Shown here in pieces: positions 34,674 to 43,851 of a stretch of DNA of 64,000 nucleotides. A program made the position numbers and the translations under genes. Source of the stretch: Thalassotalea_F euphylliae (GTDB lineage: Bacteria; Pseudomonadota; Gammaproteobacteria; Enterobacterales; Alteromonadaceae). The stretch covers positions 558,001 through 622,000 of the forward strand of contig NZ_JBHUIB010000012.1 in NCBI RefSeq assembly GCF_042682785.1, written 5' to 3'. The notes beneath the pieces are model-generated. The model ran no database searches, was not told the origin of the DNA, and worked only from the letters and a program-made list of their open reading frames with translations. Within the stretch, counting starts at the first letter, position 1, and the number at the start of each line of letters is the position of its first letter.

Positions 34674-35447
34674 ATGTCATCCACTCTCAAGATCGCGCAG
34701 TTTAGCGACAGTCATCTATTTGCTGATATAAATCGAGAGCATTTTGGGGCGAATGTCTATCAAAACTTAATCACTACCTGTGAAAGTATTGCCAAAATAT
34801 CTGATTTGAGTGCCGCGATATTTACTGGTGATCTTACCCAAGATCATAGTGCAGCATCATATCAACTATTCAGTAGCATCATGTCCAAATACCTGAGCCA
34901 TGTGCCCATTTTTGTTGTCCCAGGTAATCATGACGACCGCATGTTTTTGAAGCAATATCTTACTGCGGAGAATATCCAAATAGCCTCTAGAGCAAACTTT
35001 GCACATTGGCAACTATTGTTGCTGGACAGTAAATCTGACACGCCAGCGGGAATTGTCGGGGACAATGATTTGTTGAACATAGCATCGAGTGATTGCGTGC
35101 AAGAAAATCAATTCGTATTTATGCACCACCATCCCATTGATGTTGGTTATTTTATTGACCGTCATGGCCTGCAAAACGATATTGAATTTGGGAAAAGTTT
35201 GGCAACGAACCCGAAAATAAGGGGTATTGGCTGTGGACATGTGCATAGAGATATATATTTGCAACTAGAGATAACTAGCGAGCACTCTCTTCCCCTGTTC
35301 AGTTGTCCGGCAACATCAATCAGATTTGCTAAGCATCCAACCGATTTAGTTGCTGAGTCAACAATACCAGCTTATCGCATTTTTGAGCTTACCGCCGACG
35401 GTGCAGTTTTTACCTACATTATTCATTGTCAGCCCAGATACAGTTAG
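34674..35447 (+). CDS. cpdA: 3',5'-cyclic AMP phosphodiesterase
   Basis: This 257-residue calcineurin-like metallophosphoesterase hydrolyses cAMP. The metal motifs are visible: FSDSHLF (DxH), FTGDLTQD (GD), VVPGNHDD (GNHD/E), HHHP and GIGCGHVHRD (GHxH). The length is close to E. coli CpdA (275). It lies between yqiB and yqiA in the conserved operon, so cAMP turnover is genetically tied to nudF and parE. Confidence 0.93.
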   Translation: MSSTLKIAQFSDSHLFADINREHFGANVYQNLITTCESIAKISDLSAAIFTGDLTQDHSAASYQLFSSIMSKYLSHVPIFVVPGNHDDRMFLKQYLTAENIQIASRANFAHWQLLLLDSKSDTPAGIVGDNDLLNIASSDCVQENQFVFMHHHPIDVGYFIDRHGLQNDIEFGKSLATNPKIRGIGCGHVHRDIYLQLEITSEHSLPLFSCPATSIRFAKHPTDLVAESTIPAYRIFELTADGAVFTYIIHCQPRYS

Positions 35448-35456
35448 TGCATACAC

Positions 35457-36041
35457 ATGATTGAAAAAGTTTTATATATCCATGGCTTTAATTCTTCTCC
35501 GTTATCGATGAAAGCCGAACTTACTAAGCAATATTTGGCGTCTCACTTTCCCGCTGTTCAGTTTTGCTGTCCGCAATTGCTATCATCACCCGATGCGGCA
35601 ATAGCGCAATTAGAAGAAATTATTCAGGCCGAGCCCAATGTAAAGTGGGGGGTAATAGGTTCTTCGTTAGGAGGATATTTTTCACAATATTTTGCTGAAA
35701 AATATCGATATCCTGCGGTGCTTGTGAACCCTGCAATTAAGCCATATTTGCTGTTGGCAGACTATATTGGCTGGCAAGTTAATCCATATACTGACGAGCG
35801 CTACGAAGTAAAAGCAGAACATATGGATTATTTGAAAAGCGTAGAACAAGAAAAAATCTCTGCAAACTTGTATCAAGTCATGGTACAAACAGGGGATGAA
35901 GTGTTAGATTATCGCCTAGCGAAAGAAAAATTCAGTGGTAGCGATTTGATTGTCCAAGAAGGCGGCGATCACAGTTTTATTGGATTTGCTGAAATGCTGC
36001 CTAGTATTTGCGAATTTTTCGACCAAAAAGCTCCGAATTAA
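35457..36041 (+). CDS. yqiA: YqiA-type alpha/beta hydrolase (esterase)
   Basis: This 194-residue alpha/beta hydrolase has YIHGFNSSPLSMKAE at the N-terminus, the nucleophile elbow GSSLGGYFSQYF and a C-terminal GGDHSF with the catalytic His. E. coli YqiA is an esterase of the UPF0227 family. The physiological substrate is unknown. It lies between cpdA and parE as in E. coli and ends 26 bases before parE. Confidence 0.9.
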   Translation: MIEKVLYIHGFNSSPLSMKAELTKQYLASHFPAVQFCCPQLLSSPDAAIAQLEEIIQAEPNVKWGVIGSSLGGYFSQYFAEKYRYPAVLVNPAIKPYLLLADYIGWQVNPYTDERYEVKAEHMDYLKSVEQEKISANLYQVMVQTGDEVLDYRLAKEKFSGSDLIVQEGGDHSFIGFAEMLPSICEFFDQKAPN

Positions 36042-36067
36042 CAAGAATAACGACGAAAATATACCCC

Positions 36068-37954
36068 ATGAGTGAACAATATAATTCTGATTCCATTGAA
36101 GTTTTAAGTGGTCTTGAACCGGTTCGACGCCGTCCAGGGATGTATACAGATACCGACAGACCAAATCATCTTGGTCAAGAAGTCATTGATAACTCTGTGG
36201 ACGAGGCACTTGCAGGATTTGCCCAAAACATTACCGTTATTCTCGATAAAGATCAGTCGTTAGAAGTGATTGATGACGGTCGCGGTATGCCAACCGATAT
36301 TCACCCAGAAGAAGGCGTGTCGGGGGTTGAGCTGATCTTCTGTAAATTGCATGCTGGTGGTAAGTTTTCAAATAAAAACTATCAATTCTCGGGCGGTTTG
36401 CACGGCGTAGGTATTTCTGTGGTAAATGCGTTATCAAGTCGTGTTGAAGTGACTGTTCGCCGCGATAGCAAAGTGTTTGAAATGGCATTCGAGCATGGTG
36501 AAAAAGTGCAAGAGTTGACAGAAACAGGTACCGTAGGCCGACGCAATACTGGTTCTCGAGTAAAGTTCTGGCCAGATGCGAGCTACTTTGACTCACACAA
36601 ATTTTCGACAACAAAATTAAAGCGACTACTTAAGGCCAAAGCCGTTTTATGTCCAGGACTGACGATAAAATTCCAAGATAAAAACGAAGGTGAAAAACAC
36701 GTTTGGTGTTATCAAGACGGTTTGCGTGATTACATTAAAGAGTCGGTTGGCGATAATATAAGCCTGCCCGAAGAACCCTTTATTGGCACTTTTTCATCTC
36801 AACATGAGGCCGCAGATTGGGCAGTGACTTGGTTGCCTGAAGGTGGAGAGTCAGTCTCTGAAAGCTATGTAAACCTTATTCCAACTATTCAAGGTGGTAC
36901 CCATGTAAATGGTCTTCGCCAAGGTCTACTTGAGTCCATGCGAGAATTCTGCGAGTTTCGCAACTTAGTGCCACGTGGAGTAAAGCTAACGCCTGATGAC
37001 ATTTGGGATAAATGTAGCTTCATTCTCTCAGTGAAGATGCAAGATCCACAGTTTGCGGGTCAAACCAAAGAGCGTTTATCCTCACGTCAATGTGCAGCAT
37101 TTGTCACTGGCGTTGTCAAAGACGCATTTAGTTTATGGTTAAATGAACACACCGAAATTGCTGAAGCACTTGCGGAGTTTTGTATTTCGAATGCACAGCG
37201 TCGTTTGCGTGCCAGCAAGAAAGTTGTTCGCAAAAAAGTGACTCAAGGTCCGGCGCTACCCGGCAAGTTAACCGACTGTGGTAGCCAAGACCCTGATAAA
37301 ACAGAATTGTTTTTAGTGGAAGGTGACTCTGCTGGTGGTAGTGCCAAACAAGCACGTGACCGTGAGTTCCAAGCGGTAATGCCACTGCGCGGTAAAATTT
37401 TAAATACGTGGGAAGTTGAGTCAGGTCAAATTCTTGCTTCACAGGAAGTGCATGACATTTCTGTTGCGCTCGGTATAGACCCTGATAGTGAAGACTTATC
37501 GGCGCTTCGTTACGGAAAAATATGTATCCTCGCAGATGCCGACTCTGACGGGCTTCACATCGCAACATTACTATGTGCATTGTTTACGCAACACTTTCTG
37601 CCACTCGTTCAAGCGGGTCACGTATATGTAGCGATGCCGCCACTTTATCGTATTGATGTTGGCAAAGAGGTCTTTTATGCATTGGACGAAGCAGAGAAAG
37701 AGGGGGTGCTTGACCGTATTGAGGCAGAGAAAAAGCGCGGTAAGGTTAACGTGCAACGTTTCAAAGGGCTAGGGGAAATGAATCCAATGCAACTTCGAGA
37801 AACGACGATGGACCCCAATACACGTCGCTTAGTGCAGCTGACTGTAGACGAACATGACGAAACCATGGAAACCATGGACATGTTGCTCTCTAAAAAGCGC
37901 AGTGGTGACCGTAAAGACTGGTTGCAATCGAAAGGTGATATGGCAGAGTTCTGA
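36068..37954 (+). CDS. parE: DNA topoisomerase IV subunit B
   Basis: The product is 628 residues from the ATG at 36068; an in-frame upstream start inside yqiA is not needed. It has the GHKL ATPase motifs (EVIDNSVDEALAG, IDDGRGMPTDIHPEEG, GGLHGVGISVVNALS) and the TOPRIM metal-binding motifs (LFLVEGDSAGGSA, LADADSDGLHI), ending with the C-terminal PMQLRETTMDPNTRRL. ParE with ParC decatenates daughter chromosomes. It closes the nudF operon. parC is about 9.6 kb downstream, separated by accessory genes. Confidence 0.97.
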   Translation: MSEQYNSDSIEVLSGLEPVRRRPGMYTDTDRPNHLGQEVIDNSVDEALAGFAQNITVILDKDQSLEVIDDGRGMPTDIHPEEGVSGVELIFCKLHAGGKFSNKNYQFSGGLHGVGISVVNALSSRVEVTVRRDSKVFEMAFEHGEKVQELTETGTVGRRNTGSRVKFWPDASYFDSHKFSTTKLKRLLKAKAVLCPGLTIKFQDKNEGEKHVWCYQDGLRDYIKESVGDNISLPEEPFIGTFSSQHEAADWAVTWLPEGGESVSESYVNLIPTIQGGTHVNGLRQGLLESMREFCEFRNLVPRGVKLTPDDIWDKCSFILSVKMQDPQFAGQTKERLSSRQCAAFVTGVVKDAFSLWLNEHTEIAEALAEFCISNAQRRLRASKKVVRKKVTQGPALPGKLTDCGSQDPDKTELFLVEGDSAGGSAKQARDREFQAVMPLRGKILNTWEVESGQILASQEVHDISVALGIDPDSEDLSALRYGKICILADADSDGLHIATLLCALFTQHFLPLVQAGHVYVAMPPLYRIDVGKEVFYALDEAEKEGVLDRIEAEKKRGKVNVQRFKGLGEMNPMQLRETTMDPNTRRLVQLTVDEHDETMETMDMLLSKKRSGDRKDWLQSKGDMAEF

Positions 37955-37975
37955 TATTAAACTCGACGTTTTAAC

Positions 37976-38000
37976 AGCCAGCAATATGCTGGCTTTTTTG
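37976..38000 (+). terminator. parE terminator
   Basis: An eight-base-pair stem (AGCCAGCA / TGCTGGCT, three-base loop) followed by TTTTTT about 20 bases after the parE stop codon. Confidence 0.88.
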
Positions 38001-38157
38001 TGTAGTTAAAAAGTAAAGACATTAAACAAATTAACGACATGTCAATAATTTTAACATTTAGAAGTGGTTTTGTTTATAAAAAACATGAAAAACAGTAGGT
38101 TAAAGTAATGGTCTGTACTTTGCATTGAAAGCCTGAACTCAATATTAAGGATAATTT

Positions 38158-38955
38158 ATGTTTAACAAAATTTCTAAACTTCTAGGCGCTTCTGCGCTTG
38201 TTCTTAGCTCATTAGCTGCAAATGCAGGTGTAATCACTGTATGGGGTGAAGAGCTCTCTGGCTTTAACAAATCTACTATTAACGATTTCTATAATGGTCT
38301 AGCGGGGCATTCGTCTAGTATAGCTACAGGTAGCTTAGATACTATAGATCTATCGACAACAGATCTACTTTGGGCAACACAACCAAGTGACTCGTACTCT
38401 AATGCGGAGCTTTTAGCTATGCAAAGCTATCTTGCATTAGGTGGTCGTATCGCTTTTATGGGTGAACATGGAAGCTTTGCTCCAGATCAAAACCTTAGAA
38501 TTAATGACGCTCTAAGTTTTCTTGGAAGTTCCATTTCAATTAACAACGATATTGTCGACGCTTTTTTCCGAACAGCAAGCGTAGGTGATGGTCAAATATT
38601 ATCGCATGAATTGACTCAAGGCGTTAATTCATACGAATATGCAGCGTTTGCTCCACTTACTGTGGGTGTCGGAGCCGAGGTGCTTATGGTTGGCGAAGAA
38701 TTGTTCAATGGTGAAACTAGTGTCATGATGGCTTTTGAAAATATTGGTGCGGGAAGCATTTTCCTGATTACTGATCAAAATGTATGGGATAACAGTCCTG
38801 GTTGGGGAGGCACATTCGATAATGCTAGAATGTTCGAAAATTTGGTTACAGCGAATACTGGCGCTCCTGCTCCAACATCTCAAATTCCAGAGCCAGCCTC
38901 TATTATGCTGATGTCTCTTGCTTTATTTGGTATTAGAAGACAATTTCGCAGGTAG
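38158..38955 (+). CDS. PEP-CTERM sorted exported protein
   Basis: This 265-residue protein has a signal peptide (ISKLLGASALVLSSLAANA) and, at the other end, a PEP-CTERM sorting signal: the IPEPAS motif, a hydrophobic helix (SIMLMSLALFGI) and a basic RRQFRR tail. In the family, an exosortase (XrtA/EpsH type) cleaves the signal and attaches the protein to an extracellular polymer matrix. The middle is a beta/Ser/Asn/Asp-rich region with no known domain that I can name. AAGG lies before the ATG. No exosortase gene is in the window. It is flanked by two terminators, so it is monocistronic. Confidence 0.85.
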   Translation: MFNKISKLLGASALVLSSLAANAGVITVWGEELSGFNKSTINDFYNGLAGHSSSIATGSLDTIDLSTTDLLWATQPSDSYSNAELLAMQSYLALGGRIAFMGEHGSFAPDQNLRINDALSFLGSSISINNDIVDAFFRTASVGDGQILSHELTQGVNSYEYAAFAPLTVGVGAEVLMVGEELFNGETSVMMAFENIGAGSIFLITDQNVWDNSPGWGGTFDNARMFENLVTANTGAPAPTSQIPEPASIMLMSLALFGIRRQFRR

Positions 38956-38975
38956 GATACTTCTTTCCAATAAAG

Positions 38976-39001
38976 AAAAGCCGGCGTTAAGCCGGCTTTT
39001 T
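38976..39001 (+). terminator. Terminator after the PEP-CTERM gene
   Basis: AAAAGCCGGC pairs with GCCGGCTTTT (five-base loop), followed by more T's. It also has A's on the other side, so it may act in both directions, serving the convergent solute-binding gene. Confidence 0.85.
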
Positions 39002-39092
39002 ATATTCAAACAGTTCAGGTTCGAATTTATATTTAAATTATCATTTTGGAGTTTATATTAAAGTTTGATGCCAACAACTAAAAAACACTACA

Positions 39093-39839
39093 CTAGTTGT
39101 TGTTCAGCCATTTTTTTCGGAGAGCATCTAAAGTGCCTTCTTGCTCTAACTTTTCAAATGCTTCGATGTATTCCTCAATTTTTCCTTGATTGGTATGTTT
39201 CGAAAACGCTAAATAAAGCGGAGCGGATATTTCGCTGACCTCTAACACGGGCTCTATCATGTCAGGATCAAAACCTTCTTTTTCAACCCGAGGTAATAGT
39301 GTCTTAGGGTTGCCAAATATCAAATCAACTCTTTCTCGATAAAGCATTTTTATTTCTTGCGCTTTGGAGGAGGTAAGGCTCATTTTCCCCTTACCATTAA
39401 AAATTTTGTTCAATGACTCCTGATGATGATCGCCGAGCTGCGCGCCTATGATGTAATTTTGTAAATCATCAAGCTTTTTGGGAGCGACATCTTTTCTATG
39501 TTTTAGCCGCCAAACATGCATGCTTATCGATGCGACTTGACCTATCCAGTGAAACTCTTGCTCTCGCTTGACAGAACGAGACAAGGTCATGATCAGTATA
39601 TTAGGTTGCGTTTTAGCTAATTGGTAAGCGCGTGCCCAAGGAAAGGCTTCGATTTCCGTACTCTCTTTTGTGATCTTTTGCAGCGCTTTAATAATGTCGA
39701 CTGACAGCCCTGTAACATTCCCTTCATTGACGAATTGGTAGGGCGGCAAGTGCTCCGTTACTATTCTGATATCACTTGCCTGCGCCGTAATTAAACTACA
39801 CAAGTAGAGCAATACAAAGAGAACACTTTTACTTTTCAA
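39093..39839 (-). CDS. Extracellular solute-binding protein, family 3
   Basis: This 248-residue periplasmic protein has a signal peptide (VLFVLLYLCSLITAQA) and a family 3 solute-binding fold (DIRIVTEHLPPYQFVNEGNVTGLSVDIIKALQKI, and a C-terminal EGTLDALRKKWLN). The ligand is unknown, commonly an amino acid or a related polar molecule. There is no permease or ATPase next to it, so it may be a sensor-type or orphan binding protein. Its start overlaps the end of the PepSY protein gene by 11 bases, so the two are translationally coupled. Confidence 0.85.
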   Translation of the reverse strand: MKSKSVLFVLLYLCSLITAQASDIRIVTEHLPPYQFVNEGNVTGLSVDIIKALQKITKESTEIEAFPWARAYQLAKTQPNILIMTLSRSVKREQEFHWIGQVASISMHVWRLKHRKDVAPKKLDDLQNYIIGAQLGDHHQESLNKIFNGKGKMSLTSSKAQEIKMLYRERVDLIFGNPKTLLPRVEKEGFDPDMIEPVLEVSEISAPLYLAFSKHTNQGKIEEYIEAFEKLEQEGTLDALRKKWLNNN

Positions 39840-40341
39840 TGTTTCTGCGCCACTTTTTTATGTAAGGGAGAAAGAACAAATACATGCCAGTTAGCCATAA
39901 AAAGGTAAGCACAATCGATACGGGTAGCATCAACCATAAGTTGGCTGACTTTTCGAAAAAAGTACCATCATGCAGGCTTTCGATAAACTCTGAGTTGCGA
40001 TAGGCCACTTGCAGCACTTCGCCCGTACTGGCATCTAATTGAACTTCCCATGAGCTGTTAGTGCGCACTTTGATGACGCCTTTATCGGGACGAACATCCA
40101 ATCGGTCAATATCTTGCCAGTTCGCGACCATGGCTTCAGGTACCGTTGACGTGGCAGTCAGTATTTGGTCAAAGGTAATTGATGGCTCAATTGAAATACC
40201 TTTTTGCGTGGGTGGTTGTAAAACATCAAACTCTTTGCGAACAAGTAAAAGAATGCCTGTGATTAAGACGAGCAGTACAGGGAGCGCAATAATAATACTG
40301 CCCCATTTATGAATACTGCGATTTAAACTCGAAAACTTCAT
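39829..40341 (-). CDS. PepSY domain membrane protein
   Basis: This 170-residue protein has an N-terminal helix (WGSIIIALPVLLVLITGILLLV), a periplasmic PepSY-type segment (VRTNSSWEVQLDASTGEVLQV) and a C-terminal helix (LPVSIVLTFLWLTGMYLFFLPYI). This resembles the small PepSY-associated TM proteins found near iron-uptake or flavin-reductase systems; the function is unknown. It is upstream of, and overlaps by 11 bases, a solute-binding protein gene. Confidence 0.72.
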   Translation of the reverse strand: MKFSSLNRSIHKWGSIIIALPVLLVLITGILLLVRKEFDVLQPPTQKGISIEPSITFDQILTATSTVPEAMVANWQDIDRLDVRPDKGVIKVRTNSSWEVQLDASTGEVLQVAYRNSEFIESLHDGTFFEKSANLWLMLPVSIVLTFLWLTGMYLFFLPYIKKWRRNIEK

Positions 40342-40443
40342 ATCACCTTCTTGATAATGAATCTGTAACAGGTAACCGCTAAATGTTGGACTACACTGAA
40401 AAGATAAGCACGTAGTGTATCTAATTCTACAGGGGGGCTGCTA

Positions 40444-41115
40444 GTGCACACATCTAGTAAATGTGTTGCCTCGTCGCGAATGCGATGGGCTGAACTTACC
40501 TTTTTATTTCTTATTTTACCTTGCGTGTTGTATGTGTTTCGTGAATCCATTGCACAGTACTTACTTGTTATTATTAGTGTTTTAGGTTTGTTTTGTATGT
40601 GGTTGCTGCTCTCCGATAAGCAATTCAAACGCTTTAGGTTGACTAATAAACAGGGTTTTTTGAGTCGCATAAAGATAATGTTACTACTCTTTCTTTTACT
40701 TATCTTATTCAGTGCCATTGTTTATGCTGTATTGTCCCCTGAAACCTTATTTTATATGCCAATAAACTGGCCATACTCCTGGTTACTGCTGTTATTGTTG
40801 TACCCTGTTTTTTCCGCATTTCCACAAGAGGTAATTTTTAGGACGTTTCTATTTCATCGCTACAAGCGCATTATTCCTAACAAAGAGCATCGTGTGTTAA
40901 TGAGCAGTGTGTTGTTTGGTTTCGCACATATTATTTACGGTAACTGGGTTGCCGTACTGCTTTCAGCTGCAGCGGGTTATTGCTTCTGTCAAACGTACGT
41001 TATGTCGCGCTCCACGTTACTTGTTGCGCTAGAGCATAGTTTGTGGGGAATTTGGATATTTACACTAGGGTTGGGGCAGTATTTTGACCTAACCAAAGTT
41101 ATTCAGGCAAGTTGA
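40444..41115 (+). CDS. CPBP-type intramembrane protease-like protein
   Basis: This 223-residue protein has about six to eight transmembrane helices. The C-terminal half carries CPBP (CAAX protease and bacteriocin-processing) motifs: FPQEVIFRTFLFHR, FGFAHIIYGNW and LEHSLWGIWIF. In the canonical family the first motif is EExxxR; here the first Glu reads Gln, so activity is uncertain. The start is GTG at 40444, with an ATG at 40480 as a plausible alternative (MRWAELTF). It is convergent with the cupin gene. The substrate is unknown. Confidence 0.65.
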   Translation: MHTSSKCVASSRMRWAELTFLFLILPCVLYVFRESIAQYLLVIISVLGLFCMWLLLSDKQFKRFRLTNKQGFLSRIKIMLLLFLLLILFSAIVYAVLSPETLFYMPINWPYSWLLLLLLYPVFSAFPQEVIFRTFLFHRYKRIIPNKEHRVLMSSVLFGFAHIIYGNWVAVLLSAAAGYCFCQTYVMSRSTLLVALEHSLWGIWIFTLGLGQYFDLTKVIQAS

Positions 41116-41497
41116 CCATCACTCTATCTTTGCCAGTAAATTCTGGCGTTTGAACAGAGAGGACTTTTAGCGGCTCTTTTGATGTGACTGTGACGCTGTG
41201 ATGCGTACCTTGTGGGATACGAATAAAGTCACCTGATTTTACTGACATGGTTTGGTCACCCAATTGCATAGAGCCCATGCCACTTAATATGTATACGAGC
41301 TCAGTGTGTTCAGCGTGATAATGTAACGGCACACTCTCTCTGATGAAGATCAAAAACTCCGACGCATGCTTATCACTGCCAAGAGGAATAACATTGATAT
41401 TATTGTTATTTTTAGGTGCTTCATAGCTCTGCAGGTTTTGTGCGAGTGTAAAACTGCTTATCAGCAATAGTATGGCAGTGAGCAATGATTTAGTCAT
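41099..41497 (-). CDS. Exported cupin-domain protein
   Basis: This 132-residue protein has a signal peptide (MTKSLLTAILLLISSFTLAQ) and one cupin barrel. Motif 1 is HYHAEHTELVYILSGMG (HxH, E, G) and motif 2 is GDFIRIPQGTHHSV (PxG, H), which together form a metal site. The reaction is unknown; periplasmic cupins include dioxygenases, isomerases and binding proteins. It is divergent from the gapdh-arsJ pair, sharing a 139-base regulatory region with an inverted repeat, and its end overlaps the end of the CPBP-like gene. Confidence 0.8.
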   Translation of the reverse strand: MTKSLLTAILLLISSFTLAQNLQSYEAPKNNNNINVIPLGSDKHASEFLIFIRESVPLHYHAEHTELVYILSGMGSMQLGDQTMSVKSGDFIRIPQGTHHSVTVTSKEPLKVLSVQTPEFTGKDRVMVNLPE

Positions 41498-41569
41498 AAG
41501 TACGTCCTTTTTCTTTTTATTGTCTTTAATTCATTTTTAAAAATCGAGTTTTTCTTGCAATTTTAAAGT

Positions 41570-41593
41570 GTATATATGAAAATTTATATATAC
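41570..41593. promoter_or_regulatory. Inverted repeat upstream of the arsenate gapdh
   Basis: GTATATAT and ATATATAC are inverted arms with an eight-base spacer, about 45 bases before the gapdh start. It lies between the divergent cupin and gapdh genes and looks like an operator, perhaps for an ArsR-type repressor, though no arsR gene is in the window. The AT-rich nature makes it a weak claim. Confidence 0.45.
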
Positions 41594-41636
41594 GGTTTGA
41601 GCGATGTGTTAAACCCTGAATAACAAATGGGAATTT

Positions 41637-42647
41637 ATGATGACGATTAAAGTTGGTATTAATGGCTTCGGCCGAATGGGGCGGTTAATAATGCGAGCCG
41701 CTTGGGATTGGCCTGAAATTGAATTTGTTCAAATTAATGACCCTGCGGGTGATGCAAAAACGTTAGCACATCTGATCAATTTCGATTCTGTTCACGGTAT
41801 TTGGCAACATCAAGCGAATGACGAGAATGGGAATATGAATATTGGTGATAAATCGTTGTTGGTAACACGCAATAAAACCATCGCTGAGACCGATTGGTCG
41901 ATGTGCGACTTGGTTATTGAGGCTTCGGGCAAGATGAAATCTAAGGTTTTGCTCGAAGAATATTTATCACAAGGAGTGAAAAAAGTTGTGGTTACAGCGC
42001 CAGTAAAGGAAGAGGGCGTTCTCAACATTGTGATGGGTGTTAATCATCACCTTTACAACAAAGATGAGCACCCTATTGTTACCGCTGCATCTTGTACCAC
42101 AAATTGTTTAGCGCCAGTTGTCAAAGTGTTGCAAGAAAATATTGGCATTAAGCACGGCAGCATGACAACGATTCACGATATTACAAATACACAGACGATT
42201 TTAGATGCACCGCATAAAGACTTGCGAAGAGCTAGAGCATGTGGACAAAGCTTAATTCCCACCACTACTGGCTCTGCTACTGCCATTACCCATATTTTTC
42301 CTGAGTTGAAAGGTCGATTAAATGGCCATGCGGTTCGCGTGCCTTTGGCAAATGCATCTATTACTGATTGTGTTTTTGAAATGGAACGCAATGTAACGGT
42401 TGAAGAAATCAATCAGTTAATGTCAAACGCAGCAGAGCAAGAGTTAAACGGGATTCTTGGTTATGAAGAGAGACCGCTTGTATCCGTTGATTATAAAACC
42501 GATCCTCGATCGTCAATTGTGGATGCACTCTCTACCATGGTTGTTAACGATACGCAGTTAAAAATGTACCTTTGGTATGACAACGAATGGGGCTATGCCA
42601 ATCGCACTGCTGAATTAATGAAAATGGTAGGTTTGAGTGTTAGCTAA
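41637..42647 (+). CDS. ArsJ-associated glyceraldehyde-3-phosphate dehydrogenase
   Basis: This 336-residue GAPDH has the NAD-binding GINGFGRMGRLIMRA, the catalytic SCTTNC (Cys nucleophile), the TTGSATAITHIFPELKGRLNG block and the C-terminal WYDNEWGYANR motif. In arsenate-resistance operons a GAPDH placed before arsJ makes 1-arseno-3-phosphoglycerate from glyceraldehyde-3-phosphate and arsenate, and ArsJ exports it. The pairing is present here: arsJ starts 11 bases inside the end of this gene. That makes arsenate detoxification more likely than central glycolysis, but a glycolytic role cannot be excluded from sequence. Confidence 0.88.
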   Translation: MMTIKVGINGFGRMGRLIMRAAWDWPEIEFVQINDPAGDAKTLAHLINFDSVHGIWQHQANDENGNMNIGDKSLLVTRNKTIAETDWSMCDLVIEASGKMKSKVLLEEYLSQGVKKVVVTAPVKEEGVLNIVMGVNHHLYNKDEHPIVTAASCTTNCLAPVVKVLQENIGIKHGSMTTIHDITNTQTILDAPHKDLRRARACGQSLIPTTTGSATAITHIFPELKGRLNGHAVRVPLANASITDCVFEMERNVTVEEINQLMSNAAEQELNGILGYEERPLVSVDYKTDPRSSIVDALSTMVVNDTQLKMYLWYDNEWGYANRTAELMKMVGLSVS

Positions 42648-43851
42648 GCTGAGGGCCTTGCCTGAATCTGTTAAACAATACTTATTGGTTACAGGTAACT
42701 ACTGGGCGTTCACGCTTACTGACGGTGCTTTACGCATGTTGGTGGTGTTGTATTTTCATCAACTTGGTTACGCGCCTTTGGCGATAGCCATGCTGTTCTT
42801 GTTTTATGAGTTGTTTGGGGTTGTCACAAATCTTATAGGTGGCTGGCTTGGTGCGCGTATCGGTTTGAATCGCACGATGCAAATGGGGCTGGTACTGCAA
42901 GTATTGGCGCTACTTATGTTGGCGTTGCCAGATAAATACCTGGCGGTAGCTTGGGTAATGGTTGCACAGGCCTTATCTGGTATTGCTAAAGACCTCAATA
43001 AAATGAGCGCGAAAAGCAGTATAAAAACGCTTGTACCCAAAAATCAGCAAAGTGCATTGTACAAGTGGGTTGCTATTCTTACGGGCTCTAAAAATACGCT
43101 TAAAGGTTTAGGCTTTTTTATGGGCGGTGCGCTGTTAACCATAGTGGGCTTTCAGCAAGCGATGCTCACAATGGCGACGGGTTTATTCGTTGTTGTTATT
43201 TTAAGCCAGCTTTTGCTCAAAAAAGATTTAGGTAAAGCGAAGAACAAACCTAAGTTCAAAGATATCTTTTCAAAGTCTGCAGCGTTGAACTATTTGTCAG
43301 CAGCGAGAATGTGTTTATTTGCAGCGAGAGATGTTTGGTTCGTCATCGCAGTGCCTGTATTTTTTGTAAGTCAGCTAGGTTGGGAGCATCACCAAGTCGG
43401 CACCTTTATGGCGCTATGGGTGATTGGTTACGGTGGTATTCAAGCCCTGACACCTAAACTTATTAAGTTTGCGCCTGAAGTGCTAAATAAAATAGCAAGC
43501 TTTTGGGGAGCGACGCTCGTTGTGGTGACTTTGCTTTTGCTTGCCGCGCTCAATACTGAATTTGACTTAGCAACTGTTATGGTAGCCGGGTTACTTATTT
43601 TTGGTGCTGTGTTTGCTGTTAATTCTGCAGTTCATAGTTATGCTGTTGTTGCCATTGCAAAAGAAGATGGTGTTTCAATGGATGTCGGCTTTTATTACAT
43701 GGCAAACGCGATGGGCCGATTATTAGGCACTGTTTTTTCTGGTCTTGTTTATCAGCAATATGGCATTGAAGTGTGTTTAATTGTAGCAAGTATATTAGCG
43801 GCGTTTGCAGCCGTGTTTGTTTTGAAAGTAAAAGTGAATACAGATGGATAA
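42637..43851 (+). CDS. arsJ: ArsJ-type organoarsenical efflux MFS transporter
   Basis: This 404-residue major facilitator protein has about 11-12 transmembrane helices and matches the ArsJ family (YLLVTGNYWAFTLTDGALRMLVVLYFHQLGYAPLAIAMLFLFYE, SGIAKDLNKMSAKSSIK, GSKNTLKGLGFFMGGALL). ArsJ exports 1-arseno-3-phosphoglycerate, giving arsenate resistance with the upstream GAPDH. The start overlaps gapdh by 11 bases, and it overlaps the VOC gene by eight, so the three are tightly linked. No arsR, arsC or arsB gene is in the window. Confidence 0.9.
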   Translation: MLAKLRALPESVKQYLLVTGNYWAFTLTDGALRMLVVLYFHQLGYAPLAIAMLFLFYELFGVVTNLIGGWLGARIGLNRTMQMGLVLQVLALLMLALPDKYLAVAWVMVAQALSGIAKDLNKMSAKSSIKTLVPKNQQSALYKWVAILTGSKNTLKGLGFFMGGALLTIVGFQQAMLTMATGLFVVVILSQLLLKKDLGKAKNKPKFKDIFSKSAALNYLSAARMCLFAARDVWFVIAVPVFFVSQLGWEHHQVGTFMALWVIGYGGIQALTPKLIKFAPEVLNKIASFWGATLVVVTLLLLAALNTEFDLATVMVAGLLIFGAVFAVNSAVHSYAVVAIAKEDGVSMDVGFYYMANAMGRLLGTVFSGLVYQQYGIEVCLIVASILAAFAAVFVLKVKVNTDG

